DNA of 64,000 nt. Source: Sporolituus thermophilus DSM 23256. Its GTDB lineage: Bacteria; Bacillota; Negativicutes; Sporomusales; Thermosinaceae. The DNA lies in the NCBI RefSeq assembly GCF_900102435.1, contig NZ_FNBU01000014.1, positions 1-64,000 on the forward strand, written 5' to 3'. A model generated the notes under the pieces. It saw nothing but the letters and a program-made list of their open reading frames with translations, was not told the origin of the DNA and did not search any database. The translations under genes and the position numbers were made by a program. Shown piece by piece: positions 8,864 to 18,124 of the stretch (within the stretch, counting starts at the first letter, position 1; each line of letters begins with the position of its first letter).

Positions 8864-9775
8864 CTATTTACTCCCATCGCCCGACGCCGGCCGCGGCTTA
8901 ACCCCCGACCAACGGAAATTCATTATTTTGTTGAGCATGTCAAACCAAAACGGCGCTCCCAGCGAAACGGCAAAGGTCGTTAGCAAAAGTCCCAGCAGTT
9001 TTTGCAGCCACTGGCCAAAACCCTGGGGAAATTCACGCCACCCCAGCGGCAGCTGCGGATCGGTGACCTTGGCAGCGTAGGTACGGGCGACCTGCCGGCC
9101 AGCTACCAGGTCATCGGGCCGGGCATTAGCCGCCTCCACCGCGGACAGGACAATGGTGCCGCGCATGGCCGTATCGTGGTAGATGCGGCCGGCAATTTCC
9201 AACGTATCGGCGTTCGTCGCCGCCGCAAGTCCCAAGGCGACGAGAAAAACGACCAGTTGCATTTGCTTGCGGTACCAGGCTGACAGCTGTTCCATTGTAC
9301 TGATGAACCACTTTTCCAGCATAGCCTGCAGCTTCGCCAAGTTTCCCTCGGCCTGCTCGGCAAACGCAACCAGCATATTTTTTAAATCACAGTCTACCGC
9401 CTTCGCCCCCTCCACCACGCTGGCGAAAACGTTGATTTCGCCAGCATCCTGCTCCGGACAACGGGCTTTGACAATGTCCAGCAGGGCGACGGAAAAGCTT
9501 TGCGCCGGTATATAGGCCGGCTTATCGACCGCCATAACGCTAAACAGACCCCGCATCGACTCTGTATTTGACAGCGTGTTTATGAGCGGGTGATTATACA
9601 AATCATCCACCAATTGATCGTTTTTCAGCATGCTGCGCAGCCCTGCTTCCATCATGCGCGGCCTTAGCTTCAGAAAGGCGGCGATATATTCATTGATGAC
9701 CGTGCAAGTCAGACTGAGGACCGCATACACGAAGGCAATGCCGATAAGTACTTCGAGAACTACGGAACCGAACAT
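8864..9775 (-). CDS. hypothetical membrane protein
   Basis: About 303 residues, not assigned to a named family here. Three hydrophobic segments are visible: N-terminal (VLIGIAFVYAVLSLTCTVI), middle (LVVFLVALGLAAATNA) and C-terminal (LLLTTFAVSLGAPFWF). Between the first two lies a soluble, helix-rich stretch. The start at 9775 is chosen because GGGGGGAGAG precedes it; a longer frame runs into the divergent small gene. It is divergent from the YeaQ-type gene. No function is proposed. Confidence 0.75.
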   Translation of the reverse strand: MFGSVVLEVLIGIAFVYAVLSLTCTVINEYIAAFLKLRPRMMEAGLRSMLKNDQLVDDLYNHPLINTLSNTESMRGLFSVMAVDKPAYIPAQSFSVALLDIVKARCPEQDAGEINVFASVVEGAKAVDCDLKNMLVAFAEQAEGNLAKLQAMLEKWFISTMEQLSAWYRKQMQLVVFLVALGLAAATNADTLEIAGRIYHDTAMRGTIVLSAVEAANARPDDLVAGRQVARTYAAKVTDPQLPLGWREFPQGFGQWLQKLLGLLLTTFAVSLGAPFWFDMLNKIMNFRWSGVKPRPASGDGSK

Positions 9776-9869
9776 TTCTCTCCCCCCGAAAACAAAATTT
9801 CTTAAAGAGCATAACTTTTGCCCTGTTAGGCATACTAAAGCTAACGTTAACTCTTGTGGAGGCATCACT

Positions 9870-10118
9870 ATGCTTTGGTTTTTAGTTATCGGCCTTGTTG
9901 CTGGCTGGCTGGCCAGCCAAATCTCCCGCGGCAGCAGTTTCGGCCTGGTTGGCAACCTCGTCGTCGGCATTGTCGGCGCCTATCTGGGCGGCTTTCTCTT
10001 TAGCCTGCTCGGCCTGACCGCTTACGGCACCATCGGCTCCATTATCATGAGTACCATCGGCGCTGTTATTTTACTCTGGGCGCTGCGGATGGTCACCGGC
10101 CGAACACCGGCTAAATAG
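9870..10118 (+). CDS. GlsB/YeaQ/YmgE family membrane protein
   Basis: 82 residues, almost entirely three hydrophobic helices rich in glycine (GLVAGWLASQISRG, GNLVVGIVGAYLGG, GSIIMSTIGAVILLW), the usual form of this small stress-associated family. The start at 9870 has TGTGGAGG upstream. A longer in-frame reading from 9630 overlaps the divergent gene and is not supported. The role is poorly known; often envelope stress. Confidence 0.88.
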   Translation: MLWFLVIGLVAGWLASQISRGSSFGLVGNLVVGIVGAYLGGFLFSLLGLTAYGTIGSIIMSTIGAVILLWALRMVTGRTPAK

Positions 10119-10132
10119 CGGGATTTAACGCA

Positions 10133-10162
10133 AAGCAGGGCGCTGGTGCCCTGCTTTTATTT
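10133..10162 (+). terminator. intrinsic terminator
   Basis: AAGCAGGGCGCTGGTGCCCTGCTT followed by TTATTTTA directly after the small YeaQ-type gene. Confidence 0.88.
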
Positions 10163-10367
10163 TATGCGGCAACACCAAAAGCGCCACTCCTTGCGCTTTA
10201 ATAGCGCAAAGCTTGGCGCTGCTCTCTTTTTGTTGCCTTTCTTGTCATAGCGCGGGCTAGCCCATTCATTCGGTGCTTTTCCCTGATACATTACAATGTT
10301 AAAATGAATTAAGCGGAAAAAGTGCACTAACGATTTTTTGCCCCAATTCGCAAAGGAGGACCTGTTC

Positions 10368-11333
10368 ATGACCGCTGTCTTCTACCGCTGGAATGAATGG
10401 TTGGGCAAGCGAATGTTCTTACTTGTCCTGTCCGCCATGGCTATGGGCTTTTACCTAAAAGCCCCTGACACGCCCACGCTGCGGGCCGCGGTGATCGCAT
10501 TTTTCGCCTATATGACCTTCATTACCGCCTTGTCTACCAGTTTTCGCCAGTTTGTGAAAGTACTGCGCCGGCCGGCGGCGCCGCTGTGGATACTTGTGCT
10601 GGTACACGGCGTCACCCCGTTAGTCGCCTGGCTGGCCGGAATAATCTTTTACCCCGCTGACCTCTACATCCGTATGGGGTATCTGGTCGGCGCCTCTATC
10701 CCGATCGGCGTCACCTCCCTGATCTGGACGTCGCTGGTCAAAGGGAACTCCTCCGTTTCCCTGGTCGCCATCACGCTTGATACGCTGATTACTCCGGTGT
10801 TCCTACCGCTGTTCTTCAAGGCGTTTATCGGGCAAACGGTACAAATTGACTATCTAAAGATGGTGCTGGAACTATTAGCCATGATCACCCTACCCAGCCT
10901 GATCGGCATGATGCTACACGACTGGTCGGAAGGCCGGCTGGCCGGTTTTGCCAAAGGCATTGGCGGTTTTACATCGAAACTGGCCTTTTTTGGCGTTATT
11001 TTTATCAACGCCTCGCTGGTCTTATCCGAACTAACCTTCGACCTCTCGCTGGTTAAAGCGTTGCTCGTCACGCTGGGCGTATCGGCGTCCGGCTATTTTA
11101 TCGGCTATCTGGGCTCCTTCGCTTTGCGCGAACGCAGCCCGGAAATGATCATGACCATGATTTACAATGTCGGCATGCGCAACATTTCGACCGGCCTGGT
11201 ACTGGCCCTCGCCTATTTCCCGCCCGCCGCCGCCATCCCGATTATTACGTCTATGCTGTACCAGCAGCCGCTGGCAGCCATCATTCCCCATATCTATAAA
11301 CCGGCCGCTGCCTCAGCGCGCCCCGGGCGTTGA
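10368..11333 (+). CDS. bile acid:sodium symporter-like transporter
   Basis: About 321 residues with 8-10 membrane segments of the SBF/BASS fold, related to bacterial bile acid:Na+ symporter-like and ACR3-like carriers. Glycine-rich crossover stretches such as GASIPIGVTSLIW and YNVGMRNISTGLVLA are visible. Substrate unknown. The ATG at 10368 has AAAGGAGG seven bases upstream; an in-frame start 30 bases earlier has none. It stands alone, and its 3' end overlaps a weak antisense ORF. Confidence 0.85.
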   Translation: MTAVFYRWNEWLGKRMFLLVLSAMAMGFYLKAPDTPTLRAAVIAFFAYMTFITALSTSFRQFVKVLRRPAAPLWILVLVHGVTPLVAWLAGIIFYPADLYIRMGYLVGASIPIGVTSLIWTSLVKGNSSVSLVAITLDTLITPVFLPLFFKAFIGQTVQIDYLKMVLELLAMITLPSLIGMMLHDWSEGRLAGFAKGIGGFTSKLAFFGVIFINASLVLSELTFDLSLVKALLVTLGVSASGYFIGYLGSFALRERSPEMIMTMIYNVGMRNISTGLVLALAYFPPAAAIPIITSMLYQQPLAAIIPHIYKPAAASARPGR

Positions 11334-11461
11334 CCGGGCCGCGTTGCCGGCCGTCCTGCCGTAATGAGTGAGCCGCCATCAGGAATACCGACCCGAGAAT
11401 ATAACAAAACTGCAAAAACAATCATGCCAATAATTGGCGCCACAAACAATGGAAGCAACAT
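11294..11461 (-). CDS. possible small single-span membrane protein
   Basis: A 55-residue reading with one hydrophobic segment (LLPLFVAPIIGMIVFAVLLY) and a basic, proline-rich tail. The ribosome site is weak (GGCGGG). It sits beyond a terminator on the same strand and overlaps the end of the transporter gene on the other strand. No homolog is recognised; it may not be real. Confidence 0.3.
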   Translation of the reverse strand: MLLPLFVAPIIGMIVFAVLLYSRVGIPDGGSLITAGRPATRPGQRPGRAEAAAGL

Positions 11462-11503
11462 TATCCCGCCACTTTTTCGCTTACCGCTTTCCATGGTAGG
11501 ACA

Positions 11504-11533
11504 AGAAAAAAAGCCCCTGTCCTGGCGACAGGC
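11504..11533 (-). terminator. intrinsic terminator
   Basis: The hairpin CCTGTCGCCAGGACAGG followed by GGCTTTTTTTCTT on the minus strand, just after the 35-residue ORF controlled by the upstream ykkC-class RNA. It closes a very short transcription unit. Confidence 0.85.
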
Positions 11534-11544
11534 AGCTTAGATAC

Positions 11545-11652
11545 TTAAACCAATCGAAATAACCGCATGAGTTCGGCGTCAACATCGGGATCAACGCCGC
11601 CCAGGTCGTCAGCAATACCGCCAACATTGACTAGTTCCGGCTGCTGCGCCAT
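11545..11652 (-). CDS. 35-residue ORF downstream of ykkC-class RNA
   Basis: The peptide starts MAQQPELVNVGGIADD and ends ELMRLFRLV; it is acidic (many Asp/Glu), with no membrane segment and no cysteine. A strong ribosome site, GGAGGGGGAAGG, precedes the ATG. It is the only reading frame between the ykkC-class riboswitch and a strong terminator, so it would be the sole protein product of that unit. No family is recognised; a function is not proposed. Confidence 0.6.
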   Translation of the reverse strand: MAQQPELVNVGGIADDLGGVDPDVDAELMRLFRLV

Positions 11653-11713
11653 CCTTCCCCCTCCTTTTCCTAGCCCAAAATAAAATTAATGTATATTGTA
11701 TCCATTAACATAA

Positions 11714-11876
11714 AGCAAAAAGACCCTGCGAAAAACCTCTCACCCGAAGGCAAGAAACTTTCCGCGAGGTCTTTTATCCCTACGGTGTATGCGGCATAAG
11801 CCGCATTTGTATCGCTTGGTCCAGTCCTGCCAGGCAGCGGAACCCTAGATACACTTTCTTGCAAATATTTGTTTTG
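11714..11876 (-). ncRNA. ykkC-class riboswitch 2 with terminator
   Basis: Conserved ykkC segments in order on the minus strand: CTAGGGTTCCG, CTGGACCAAGCG, a GC-rich variable hairpin (AAATGCGG..CCGCAT), ACACCG and GGGATAAAAGACC. AAAAGACCTCGCGGAAA can pair with TTTTTCGCAGGGTCTTTTT downstream, giving an intrinsic terminator. It shares this layout with the RNA at 391-572. CCAAGCG and ACACCG resemble subtype 2 (ppGpp or PRPP sensing) more than guanidine-I; the ligand is inference. Downstream lies only a 35-residue ORF and a second terminator. Confidence 0.82.
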
Positions 11877-11881
11877 AATAC

Positions 11882-11910
11882 ATTATACCGAAACATATGC
11901 ACCCAGTCAA
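11882..11910 (-). promoter_or_regulatory. promoter of ykkC-class RNA 2
   Basis: TTGACT (11905-11910) and TATAAT (11882-11887) on the minus strand with 17 bases between them. It is the same arrangement as at the other ykkC-class RNA. Confidence 0.8.
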
Positions 11911-11996
11911 TATACCATCCCCGTTTAAAATAACCCCTCGGGTGCATGATACGAGCATACCGTGTAAATACTACATGGCGAAAGGAGGGATTCGCC

Positions 11997-12161
11997 ATGG
12001 CTGATACCCTAGCAGGCGTTAAATGCACGGTTCAAAACTGCAAATACTGGAACAATGGCTACAGATGCTCTGCCCCGTCCATCGAAGTAAATGTCGACGG
12101 CGGCGGCGCCTCGGCAAACAGAAGTCACGAGACAAACTGCCATACCTTTGCTCCAAGATAG
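11997..12161 (+). CDS. DUF1540 domain protein
   Basis: 54 residues with the DUF1540 cysteine pattern: VKCTVQNCKYW near the start, a middle RCSAPSIEV and a final ETNCHTFAP. This is a small putative metal-binding module common in Firmicutes, of unknown role. The start is fixed by AAAGGAGGGATTCGCC. It is transcribed away from the ykkC-class RNA and ends in its own terminator. Confidence 0.88.
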   Translation: MADTLAGVKCTVQNCKYWNNGYRCSAPSIEVNVDGGGASANRSHETNCHTFAPR

Positions 12162-12166
12162 CGCTA

Positions 12167-12201
12167 AAAGGCATTAGAGACACTTCTCTAATGCCTTTTT
12201 C
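12167..12201 (+). terminator. intrinsic terminator
   Basis: AAAGGCATTAGAGA..TCTCTAATGCCTTTTT, a long stem with a T-run, directly downstream of the DUF1540 gene. Confidence 0.9.
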
Positions 12202-12289
12202 CATACCGACGTGCCAAGCAGCTATAAAGCCATAAAGACGTCATTATTGCTTTCGCCCCTAATGCCGACAAACTGAAACCAAAGGTCTA

Positions 12290-13492
12290 CTAGAAGGTTT
12301 TGTCTTTGTTTACCGCCGGCTCGCCCATATTAGAAAAGGTACTATGATGAGTTTCGGCAGCGAAGTTGAACAACCACTGGGCGCTGACGGCGCCGAGCGT
12401 TAAAATCAGGCCAATGGCCCAAAAACTATAGACAAGACCAAAGCTGTCGGCGATCAGGCCGCACACCACCGGTCCGACAAACATGCCGGCGCCATAAACG
12501 GTCTGAAAATAGCCCATCGCGGTTGTTTTCTTGGCCGGGTCAATGTTTTTGAGACTCAACGCCATCAGGACAGGAAAGAGCAGGCCCCGGCCAAAACCGC
12601 TGACAAACTGGGTGGCATACAGCTCCCAAATACTGGTGCAGTAGGGGATGGCCACGCACGCAATAATCGTGAGGACAAAGCCGATAAGCAGCGTCCGCCT
12701 GATGCCCACCCGCTCGGTAAAAAAAGTGCCGCTGAAAAACGAGGCGAACACCCCGGGCACGGTAAAGAGCGCTGGCAGCATCCCCAACTCAAAATTGGTA
12801 ACCCCGATCTTCCTGGCCACTACCGGAGTAAACCCGTAAATTGCGCCATAGGTTAACAACTGCAAAATCATGGCCAGCAGGGAAGTTAGCGCCAGCATGG
12901 GCTCCTGCGCCATTTTAAAGAGATCACCGAGGCGTACCGCCGCTGGTTTTGCCACCGGCGCGTCTTTTACAAAGAGGCCAACCAGCAGCCCCAGTGAGCC
13001 GCCAACCGCTCCCAGTAAAAACGTCGCCCGTTCACTGATATACATGGCGATAAGGCCACCCAGAAAAAGCGCCAAAAGCTGACCGCCGTTGCTGACCGCG
13101 TTAATGATCCCCATGGCTTGGGGCGTCCGGTCTGCCGGGTAATAACTCACAAATAAAATGGTATGCAGTACCCACGCCGTCGCCGCGATGCCGGCCAGAC
13201 CGCGAAAGAACAATAATCCCCACACACTATCGGTATACCAAAGGCCGAACCCGCTAACGGCGCAGAATACCAGCCCCCAGATAATAAATATTTTCCGGCG
13301 GCCAAAAAAGTCGGATACTACTCCCAAGGGGAGCCGGAGTGCCATCTGGGTGAAACCGTAAGCACCGGTGATAAGTCCCACCATTTTGTAGGAAGCGCCG
13401 AGCGACAGCGCATAGCCCGGCAAAATCGCCACATATGTATACAAGGAAAACCAGCAAAACCCTACGGCAACCCCCAACATTACCCGTTCCAC
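12290..13492 (-). CDS. MFS transporter
   Basis: 400 residues with 12 membrane segments and the MFS loop signature GVVSDFFGRRK between helices 2 and 3, and RGLLFPVLMAL in the second half. It resembles drug or metabolite exporters of the major facilitator family; substrate unknown. The GTG start at 13492 lies 8 bases after AGGAGG, whereas an ATG closer to the site is out of frame. It is divergent from the sugar-nucleotide gene at 13711. Confidence 0.87.
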   Translation of the reverse strand: MERVMLGVAVGFCWFSLYTYVAILPGYALSLGASYKMVGLITGAYGFTQMALRLPLGVVSDFFGRRKIFIIWGLVFCAVSGFGLWYTDSVWGLLFFRGLAGIAATAWVLHTILFVSYYPADRTPQAMGIINAVSNGGQLLALFLGGLIAMYISERATFLLGAVGGSLGLLVGLFVKDAPVAKPAAVRLGDLFKMAQEPMLALTSLLAMILQLLTYGAIYGFTPVVARKIGVTNFELGMLPALFTVPGVFASFFSGTFFTERVGIRRTLLIGFVLTIIACVAIPYCTSIWELYATQFVSGFGRGLLFPVLMALSLKNIDPAKKTTAMGYFQTVYGAGMFVGPVVCGLIADSFGLVYSFWAIGLILTLGAVSAQWLFNFAAETHHSTFSNMGEPAVNKDKTF

Positions 13493-13710
13493 CCATTTTT
13501 CCTCCTAACCCCAGAAATGCACAGGTCTTCTTCATATCTTTCAAGACACCACTAACATAGTCCTTTTTTAAAAACTAAAAATTGGCAACTAGAGGACAGA
13601 TTTGGCTGACGACAAGAAAAAACCGTAGCAGCCTTAACCGGCGCCGCATACAATACGGTAGCCCAAAGCGGCAAAAGCCAGCCGGGGCTAAAGAAGAGGG
13701 AGGTGTCGCT

Positions 13711-14640
13711 ATGCGCAAAGACGCAAAGATCTATGTAGCCGGCCACCGCGGCCTGGTAGGCTCGGCCATTGTCCGCGAGCTGCGTAGCCAAGGCTATGAT
13801 AACCTCATTACCCGCACCAGCGCCGAACTGGATCTGCGCTACCAGGCCGTCGTCGACGCGTTTTTCCGCGCCTCCCGCCCGGAATACGTCTTTCTCGCCG
13901 CCGCCAAGGTCGGCGGGATTTTGGCTAATAATCGCCATCCCGCCGAGTTTATTTATGATAACCTGGCAATCGCGACGAATGTCATTCATGCCGCCTATTG
14001 CTACGGTGTGAAAAAACTGCTTTTCTTAGGCAGTTCCTGCATCTATCCCAAATACGCCCGCCAGCCGTTAAAAGAGGAATATTTGCTTACCGGCGAACTT
14101 GAACCGACCAATGAATGGTATGCGGTGGCGAAAATTGCCGGGGTTAAGTTATGTCAGGCCTACCGCCGGCAATACGGCGCTAACTTTATTGCGGTCATGC
14201 CGGCCAACCTATACGGTATAAACGATAACTTTGATTTAGAGACTTCGCATGTGCTGCCGGCCCTGCTGCGCAAATTCCATGAGGCCAAAGCCGCCGGCAT
14301 GAGCGCTGTTACCGTCTGGGGCAGCGGCAACCCGCGGCGCGAGTTTCTCTATGTCGATGATTTGGCCGAAGCGTGCTGTTTTTTGATGCAAAATTATAAC
14401 GACGAAGAAATTATCAATGTGGGAACCGGGACGGACATCACCATTCGCGAATTGGCCGAACTTATCCGGGAAATCGTCGGTTTTAACGGCGATATCGTTT
14501 ACGACCGGACGAAACCGGACGGCACCTTTCAGAAACTGCTCGACGTAACGAAAATTAACCGACTGGGCTGGCAGGCGAAAACCGGCCTGCGCGAGGGGAT
14601 TGAGAAAACATACCGTTGGTTTAAAGACTGTTTAAATTAA
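13711..14640 (+). CDS. fcl: GDP-L-fucose synthase
   Basis: 309 residues, an extended short-chain dehydrogenase. It would convert GDP-4-keto-6-deoxy-D-mannose to GDP-L-fucose (epimerase and NADPH reductase). The nucleotide-binding [12 protein letters not shown], the GSSCIYPK serine/cysteine site and the YAVAK catalytic pair are present. RBS GAGGGAGG precedes the start. Its partner gmd is convergent, with a shared terminator between them. The 218-base region before it (13493-13710) is GC-rich and may fold, but no known leader RNA is recognised. Confidence 0.93.
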   Translation: MRKDAKIYVAGHRGLVGSAIVRELRSQGYDNLITRTSAELDLRYQAVVDAFFRASRPEYVFLAAAKVGGILANNRHPAEFIYDNLAIATNVIHAAYCYGVKKLLFLGSSCIYPKYARQPLKEEYLLTGELEPTNEWYAVAKIAGVKLCQAYRRQYGANFIAVMPANLYGINDNFDLETSHVLPALLRKFHEAKAAGMSAVTVWGSGNPRREFLYVDDLAEACCFLMQNYNDEEIINVGTGTDITIRELAELIREIVGFNGDIVYDRTKPDGTFQKLLDVTKINRLGWQAKTGLREGIEKTYRWFKDCLN

Positions 14641-14657
14641 AGGCGGGATGCCATCGG

Positions 14658-14706
14658 AAAAGGCGGCTACAGCCGCGGAAAATACGGCGGCAGCCGCCTT
14701 TTTTAT
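14658..14706. terminator. bidirectional terminator between fcl and gmd
   Basis: AAAAGGCGGCT..AGCCGCCTTTTTT forms a long GC-rich hairpin with an A-run on one side and a T-run on the other, in the gap of two convergent genes. Confidence 0.8.
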
Positions 14707-14707
14707 G

Positions 14708-15793
14708 TTATTCGGCATAACTGCTAACCGGAAAACCATGTTTCTGGCATAAGACGTCCCGTCTGGCTTGCTCCAGGTCGGCCTGCACCATCATTTTTAC
14801 CAGTTCGGGAAAGGTAACTTTCGGCGTCCATCCTAGCTTGGCCCTGGCTTTGGCCGCGTCACCAAGCAATAGGTCAACTTCCGTGGGCCGGAAATAGCGG
14901 GGATCGACTCTGACCAGCACCTGGCCGGTAGCGCTGTCCACGCCTACTTCGTCAAGACCGGCGCCGCGCCAGTCAATCTTGGTGCCGACATTGGCAAACG
15001 CCAGCTCGACGAATTCGCGGATGGAATGGCTTTCGCCGGTGGCAATGACGTAGTCGTCGGGGCGGTCTTGCTGCAGCATCAGCCACATGGCTTCCACGTA
15101 ATCGCCGGCAAACCCCCAGTCGCGCTTGGCGTTTAAATTGCCCAAATACAACGTGTCCTCTAGTCCCAACTTGATGCGGGCCACGCCCCTGGTAATTTTG
15201 CGGGTAACGAAGGTTTCGCCCCTAAGCGGCGATTCGTGATTAAACAGAATGCCGTTACAGGCAAAGATGTTATAGGCTTCCCGGTAATTGACGGTAATCC
15301 AGTAGGCATACAGCTTGGCGGCGGCGTAAGGGCTGCGGGGGTAAAAGGGAGTGGTTTCCCGCTGCGGCACTTCCTGGACTTTGCCGAACAGTTCACTGGT
15401 CGAGGCCTGATAAAAGCGCACTTTTTCCGTCAGTCCCAAGATGCGGATAGCTTCTAAAAGCCGCAACGTCCCGATCGCATCGCAGCTGGCCGTATATTCC
15501 GGCGTTTCAAAGGAAACTTTTACATGACTTTGGGCCGCCAGATTATAGACTTCGTCGGGCTGCACCTCCTGCATAATCCGGATGAGATTGGCAGCATCGG
15601 TCAAATCGCCGTAATGCAGGAAAAAATTCACATTAGTTTCGTGCGGGTCCCGGTACAAGTGTTCAATCCGCCCGGTATTGAACAGCGAGGCCCGCCGTTT
15701 GACGCCGTGGACCTCGTAACCTTTTTTTAGTAAAAATTCCGCCAAATACGCCCCGTCCTGGCCGGTGATCCCGGTAATGAGCGCTTTTTTCAT
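14708..15793 (-). CDS. gmd: GDP-mannose 4,6-dehydratase
   Basis: 361 residues. It makes GDP-4-keto-6-deoxymannose from GDP-mannose with bound NADP+, the substrate of the neighbouring Fcl. The N-terminal [14 protein letters not shown], the ASTSELFGK active-site stretch and [10 protein letters not shown] (Tyr-x3-Lys) are visible, as is the [17 protein letters not shown] block typical of Gmd. The start is preceded by GGGAGGGGG. Likely cotranscribed with the two upstream glycosyltransferases for a fucosylated surface polymer. Confidence 0.95.
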   Translation of the reverse strand: MKKALITGITGQDGAYLAEFLLKKGYEVHGVKRRASLFNTGRIEHLYRDPHETNVNFFLHYGDLTDAANLIRIMQEVQPDEVYNLAAQSHVKVSFETPEYTASCDAIGTLRLLEAIRILGLTEKVRFYQASTSELFGKVQEVPQRETTPFYPRSPYAAAKLYAYWITVNYREAYNIFACNGILFNHESPLRGETFVTRKITRGVARIKLGLEDTLYLGNLNAKRDWGFAGDYVEAMWLMLQQDRPDDYVIATGESHSIREFVELAFANVGTKIDWRGAGLDEVGVDSATGQVLVRVDPRYFRPTEVDLLLGDAAKARAKLGWTPKVTFPELVKMMVQADLEQARRDVLCQKHGFPVSSYAE

Positions 15794-15899
15794 TGGTTAT
15801 TGCCCCCTCCCATCGCCCGCATTGCCTTGTCCTTGCCGGTACCGGCGGCGGATACAGAGGATAAGGCAACGGCCGGCGCGAGTACCACGCCTGTGGCGC

Positions 15900-17090
15900 T
15901 TATCTCGCCGGCGCCGCCTTTTTCCCAAACAGCGCTATCGCCTCTTCAACCAGCTGACAGAAGGCTTGACCGTAGGCGGCGGTTAAACCGGCGGCCTGCA
16001 GCCTGGCCTCTGTTTCCCGCGCAGTGTCCGGACCAGGCCGGGAGACTGCCAGCAGTGCGGCCATTTTGGCAGCCAGGTCATGGGCATCGGTACGTTTAAA
16101 ATAAATGCCGTATTCATGCTCCAGATGGACATCCAGGTCGGAAAGGATAAGGGGCTTGCCTAAGGCCCGGCACTCCTGCACGATAAGGCTTAACCCCTCA
16201 AACAGCGAAGGCTGCACGACAAACAGGCTGCGCCGGATAAGCTGAATTTGCTCGTGCCGGGGTATTTGCCCCAAAATGTGGACCAAATCGGGGACGCCCA
16301 GTTCTTTTATATACTGGTTTAATTCTTCCATATAGCCGGGATGGCGAAAATCGTCGGTCAATCCGGTGCAAACCAGATGAACCTCCTGCCCGGCCTGGCG
16401 CAAAAGGGCGATTGCCGCAAACAATAGCCGGTGATTTTTGTGGACCCAGAACTGGTTGCAGCAGAGGACAAACCGGTCCGGCAGGCAGTATTTCGCCTGG
16501 ACCGCAGCCGGGTCGCCGGCATACCACGCTGCTTCCGGCGCTACCTTTAGAGGCAGCACTCTGGTCACGGCCTTCGAGTGGGGGAAAAAGCGCCAAAAGT
16601 CGCGTTCCACCGCCCGGCTGCTGCAAAAAACCAGGCGCGCCTTGTCGGCAATGCGGCGGCATAATTCATCCCGCAGCGCAATGTCCTGCTTAGAAAAAAA
16701 ACCAGGCAAGTATTTGTGCTGAAAATCGTGAATCCATGATGCCGCACACCTACCGGGAAGCACATTGAAGCTGACGGGAAACAAGAAATCGATCTGGGTA
16801 AATAAATCGTCCCAATCCACGCAATGGATCAGCGGCAAATCAGTAGCGGCGGACGCTGCACCAATATCAGCCCCTATGTAGATAAGGCCGTCGAACAAGG
16901 CGGCAAACGGGCGGTAGCAAGCAAAGCCATCAAGCGTATCGTTAGTAATTACCAGAAAAAGTTGGGGCCGCTCCTCGCGCGGTAGGGATGCCAGCGCCTT
17001 AACATGCAGCTCCATATGGGAAACGCCGCCAAGCCAGCCTTTTCCGCCCACGACCGGAATGCCAACACGCAAATGTTTTAGCATACCCAT
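15900..17090 (-). CDS. glycosyltransferase, GT4-type
   Basis: 396 residues with a GT-B fold. The donor-binding C-terminal half shows RSLFVVQPSLFEGLSLIVQE, the E-x7-E pattern of GT4, and earlier the start of the second Rossmann domain (FVLCCNQFWVHKNH). A putative cytoplasmic transferase adding a sugar to a surface glycan; donor unknown. A GAGGAGG site precedes the start. It lies 17 bases after another glycosyltransferase gene on the same strand. Confidence 0.85.
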   Translation of the reverse strand: MGMLKHLRVGIPVVGGKGWLGGVSHMELHVKALASLPREERPQLFLVITNDTLDGFACYRPFAALFDGLIYIGADIGAASAATDLPLIHCVDWDDLFTQIDFLFPVSFNVLPGRCAASWIHDFQHKYLPGFFSKQDIALRDELCRRIADKARLVFCSSRAVERDFWRFFPHSKAVTRVLPLKVAPEAAWYAGDPAAVQAKYCLPDRFVLCCNQFWVHKNHRLLFAAIALLRQAGQEVHLVCTGLTDDFRHPGYMEELNQYIKELGVPDLVHILGQIPRHEQIQLIRRSLFVVQPSLFEGLSLIVQECRALGKPLILSDLDVHLEHEYGIYFKRTDAHDLAAKMAALLAVSRPGPDTARETEARLQAAGLTAAYGQAFCQLVEEAIALFGKKAAPAR

Positions 17091-17106
17091 TTTCCTCCTC
17101 GTCTTT

Positions 17107-17985
17107 TTACATTTCGCCGGTATTGTATAACTGCTGGGTAAAGTCGTCGGCCACCGTATCCCGCAGCATGAACGGCGGATGACGCAGCGGAAAATTCATC
17201 GGTTCGGTCGGTAGATTGGCAACCCGGGAACAGCAGTTGGTAGTATGGATCCCCTCGGCACCAAAACCGATGTTAGCCACCAGGTTAACATTTGGAATGA
17301 TGGTAAGGCTGTTTTGGCTCCAGCAGGTAAAAACCCACTGGTAATCCCAGGTGTTAACATAGCCGCGGTAGGTTAGTTCAAAAATGCGGTACCAATAAGC
17401 GGCAGCCGCCCTATCGCTCAGGACGGACGCCAGCCAGCCGCCGCCGGCCACCTCGGGCCAGAGGACCATGCCCACATCGTAATACTGCCAGGCACGCCGC
17501 CACGTTGCCCAACCCCAACAGTGGACACAGCGGGAAAAGTAGTAGCTGTAACCGGTCCGCCGCCGGCCAAACTGAAAGTTGCAGCCGGAAATTGTCATAA
17601 TGCGTTTATCATCCCGGTAATGCTCCAATAGTTCCTGGCAATACCGGAAGAAAGACGGGTGGGGCAAGGTATCATGCTCGAGAATGATGGCTTCATCTAC
17701 CGTGCTGAAAACCCAGTCCAGCCCGGTTGCCATCCTGATCTTGCAGCCCAAGTTCACGTCCGCATAATTGGTCAGGACCTCGCAGTCCCAGTCGACTTGA
17801 TCGATAATGGCCCGGGTAGCGGCGCATTTTGCACCGTCGGCCGGCTGCCCAACCCGCGGACCGTCGGCAACTACCAGTAGTTTCGCCGGTTTGGCCTGAC
17901 GGATTTGTTCAAAAACCCGCGTCGTCGTGTCAGGTCGGTTGAAAATGAAAAACGCCACTGGCGTTGTTAACGAAAAATCATCCAT
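17107..17985 (-). CDS. GT2-like glycosyltransferase (HlpA-type)
   Basis: About 292 residues, GT-A-like. It begins with a FIFNRPDTT motif typical of the group, has a LEHDTLP segment where the DxD-type acidic pair lies, and a WGWATWRRAW stretch characteristic of the hemolytic protein HlpA-like/GT2 set. The start at 17985 follows GCCGGAGGTGCAG; a longer frame runs into the divergent promoter region. Acceptor unknown. Part of the polysaccharide cluster. Confidence 0.8.
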   Translation of the reverse strand: MDDFSLTTPVAFFIFNRPDTTTRVFEQIRQAKPAKLLVVADGPRVGQPADGAKCAATRAIIDQVDWDCEVLTNYADVNLGCKIRMATGLDWVFSTVDEAIILEHDTLPHPSFFRYCQELLEHYRDDKRIMTISGCNFQFGRRRTGYSYYFSRCVHCWGWATWRRAWQYYDVGMVLWPEVAGGGWLASVLSDRAAAAYWYRIFELTYRGYVNTWDYQWVFTCWSQNSLTIIPNVNLVANIGFGAEGIHTTNCCSRVANLPTEPMNFPLRHPPFMLRDTVADDFTQQLYNTGEM

Positions 17986-18124
17986 ACTGCACCTCCGGCA
18001 AATCCTCAGTCCTCCTACCATCTTATTCAACCGCTGCACAGGTGTGAGCGGAGTAACCCTTCACCACCCTGGTGAATACGATGAACTGAGTGATAAAAAG
18101 ATTTTTGCCGTCAGGAGCGTTATT

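Noticed and set aside
9630-9869. N-terminal extension of the small YeaQ-type protein
   Set aside because: It is antisense to the neighbouring membrane protein gene, and the ribosome site sits before the shorter start at 9870.
10157-10369. Minus-strand 70-codon frame before the symporter gene
   Set aside because: No ribosome site; overlaps the symporter's leader and has unlikely composition.
13545-13710. Possible cyclic di-GMP or other riboswitch before fcl
   Set aside because: Some GCAAAGC/CCGG-like pieces were seen, but the order and spacing of the GEMM core could not be matched.
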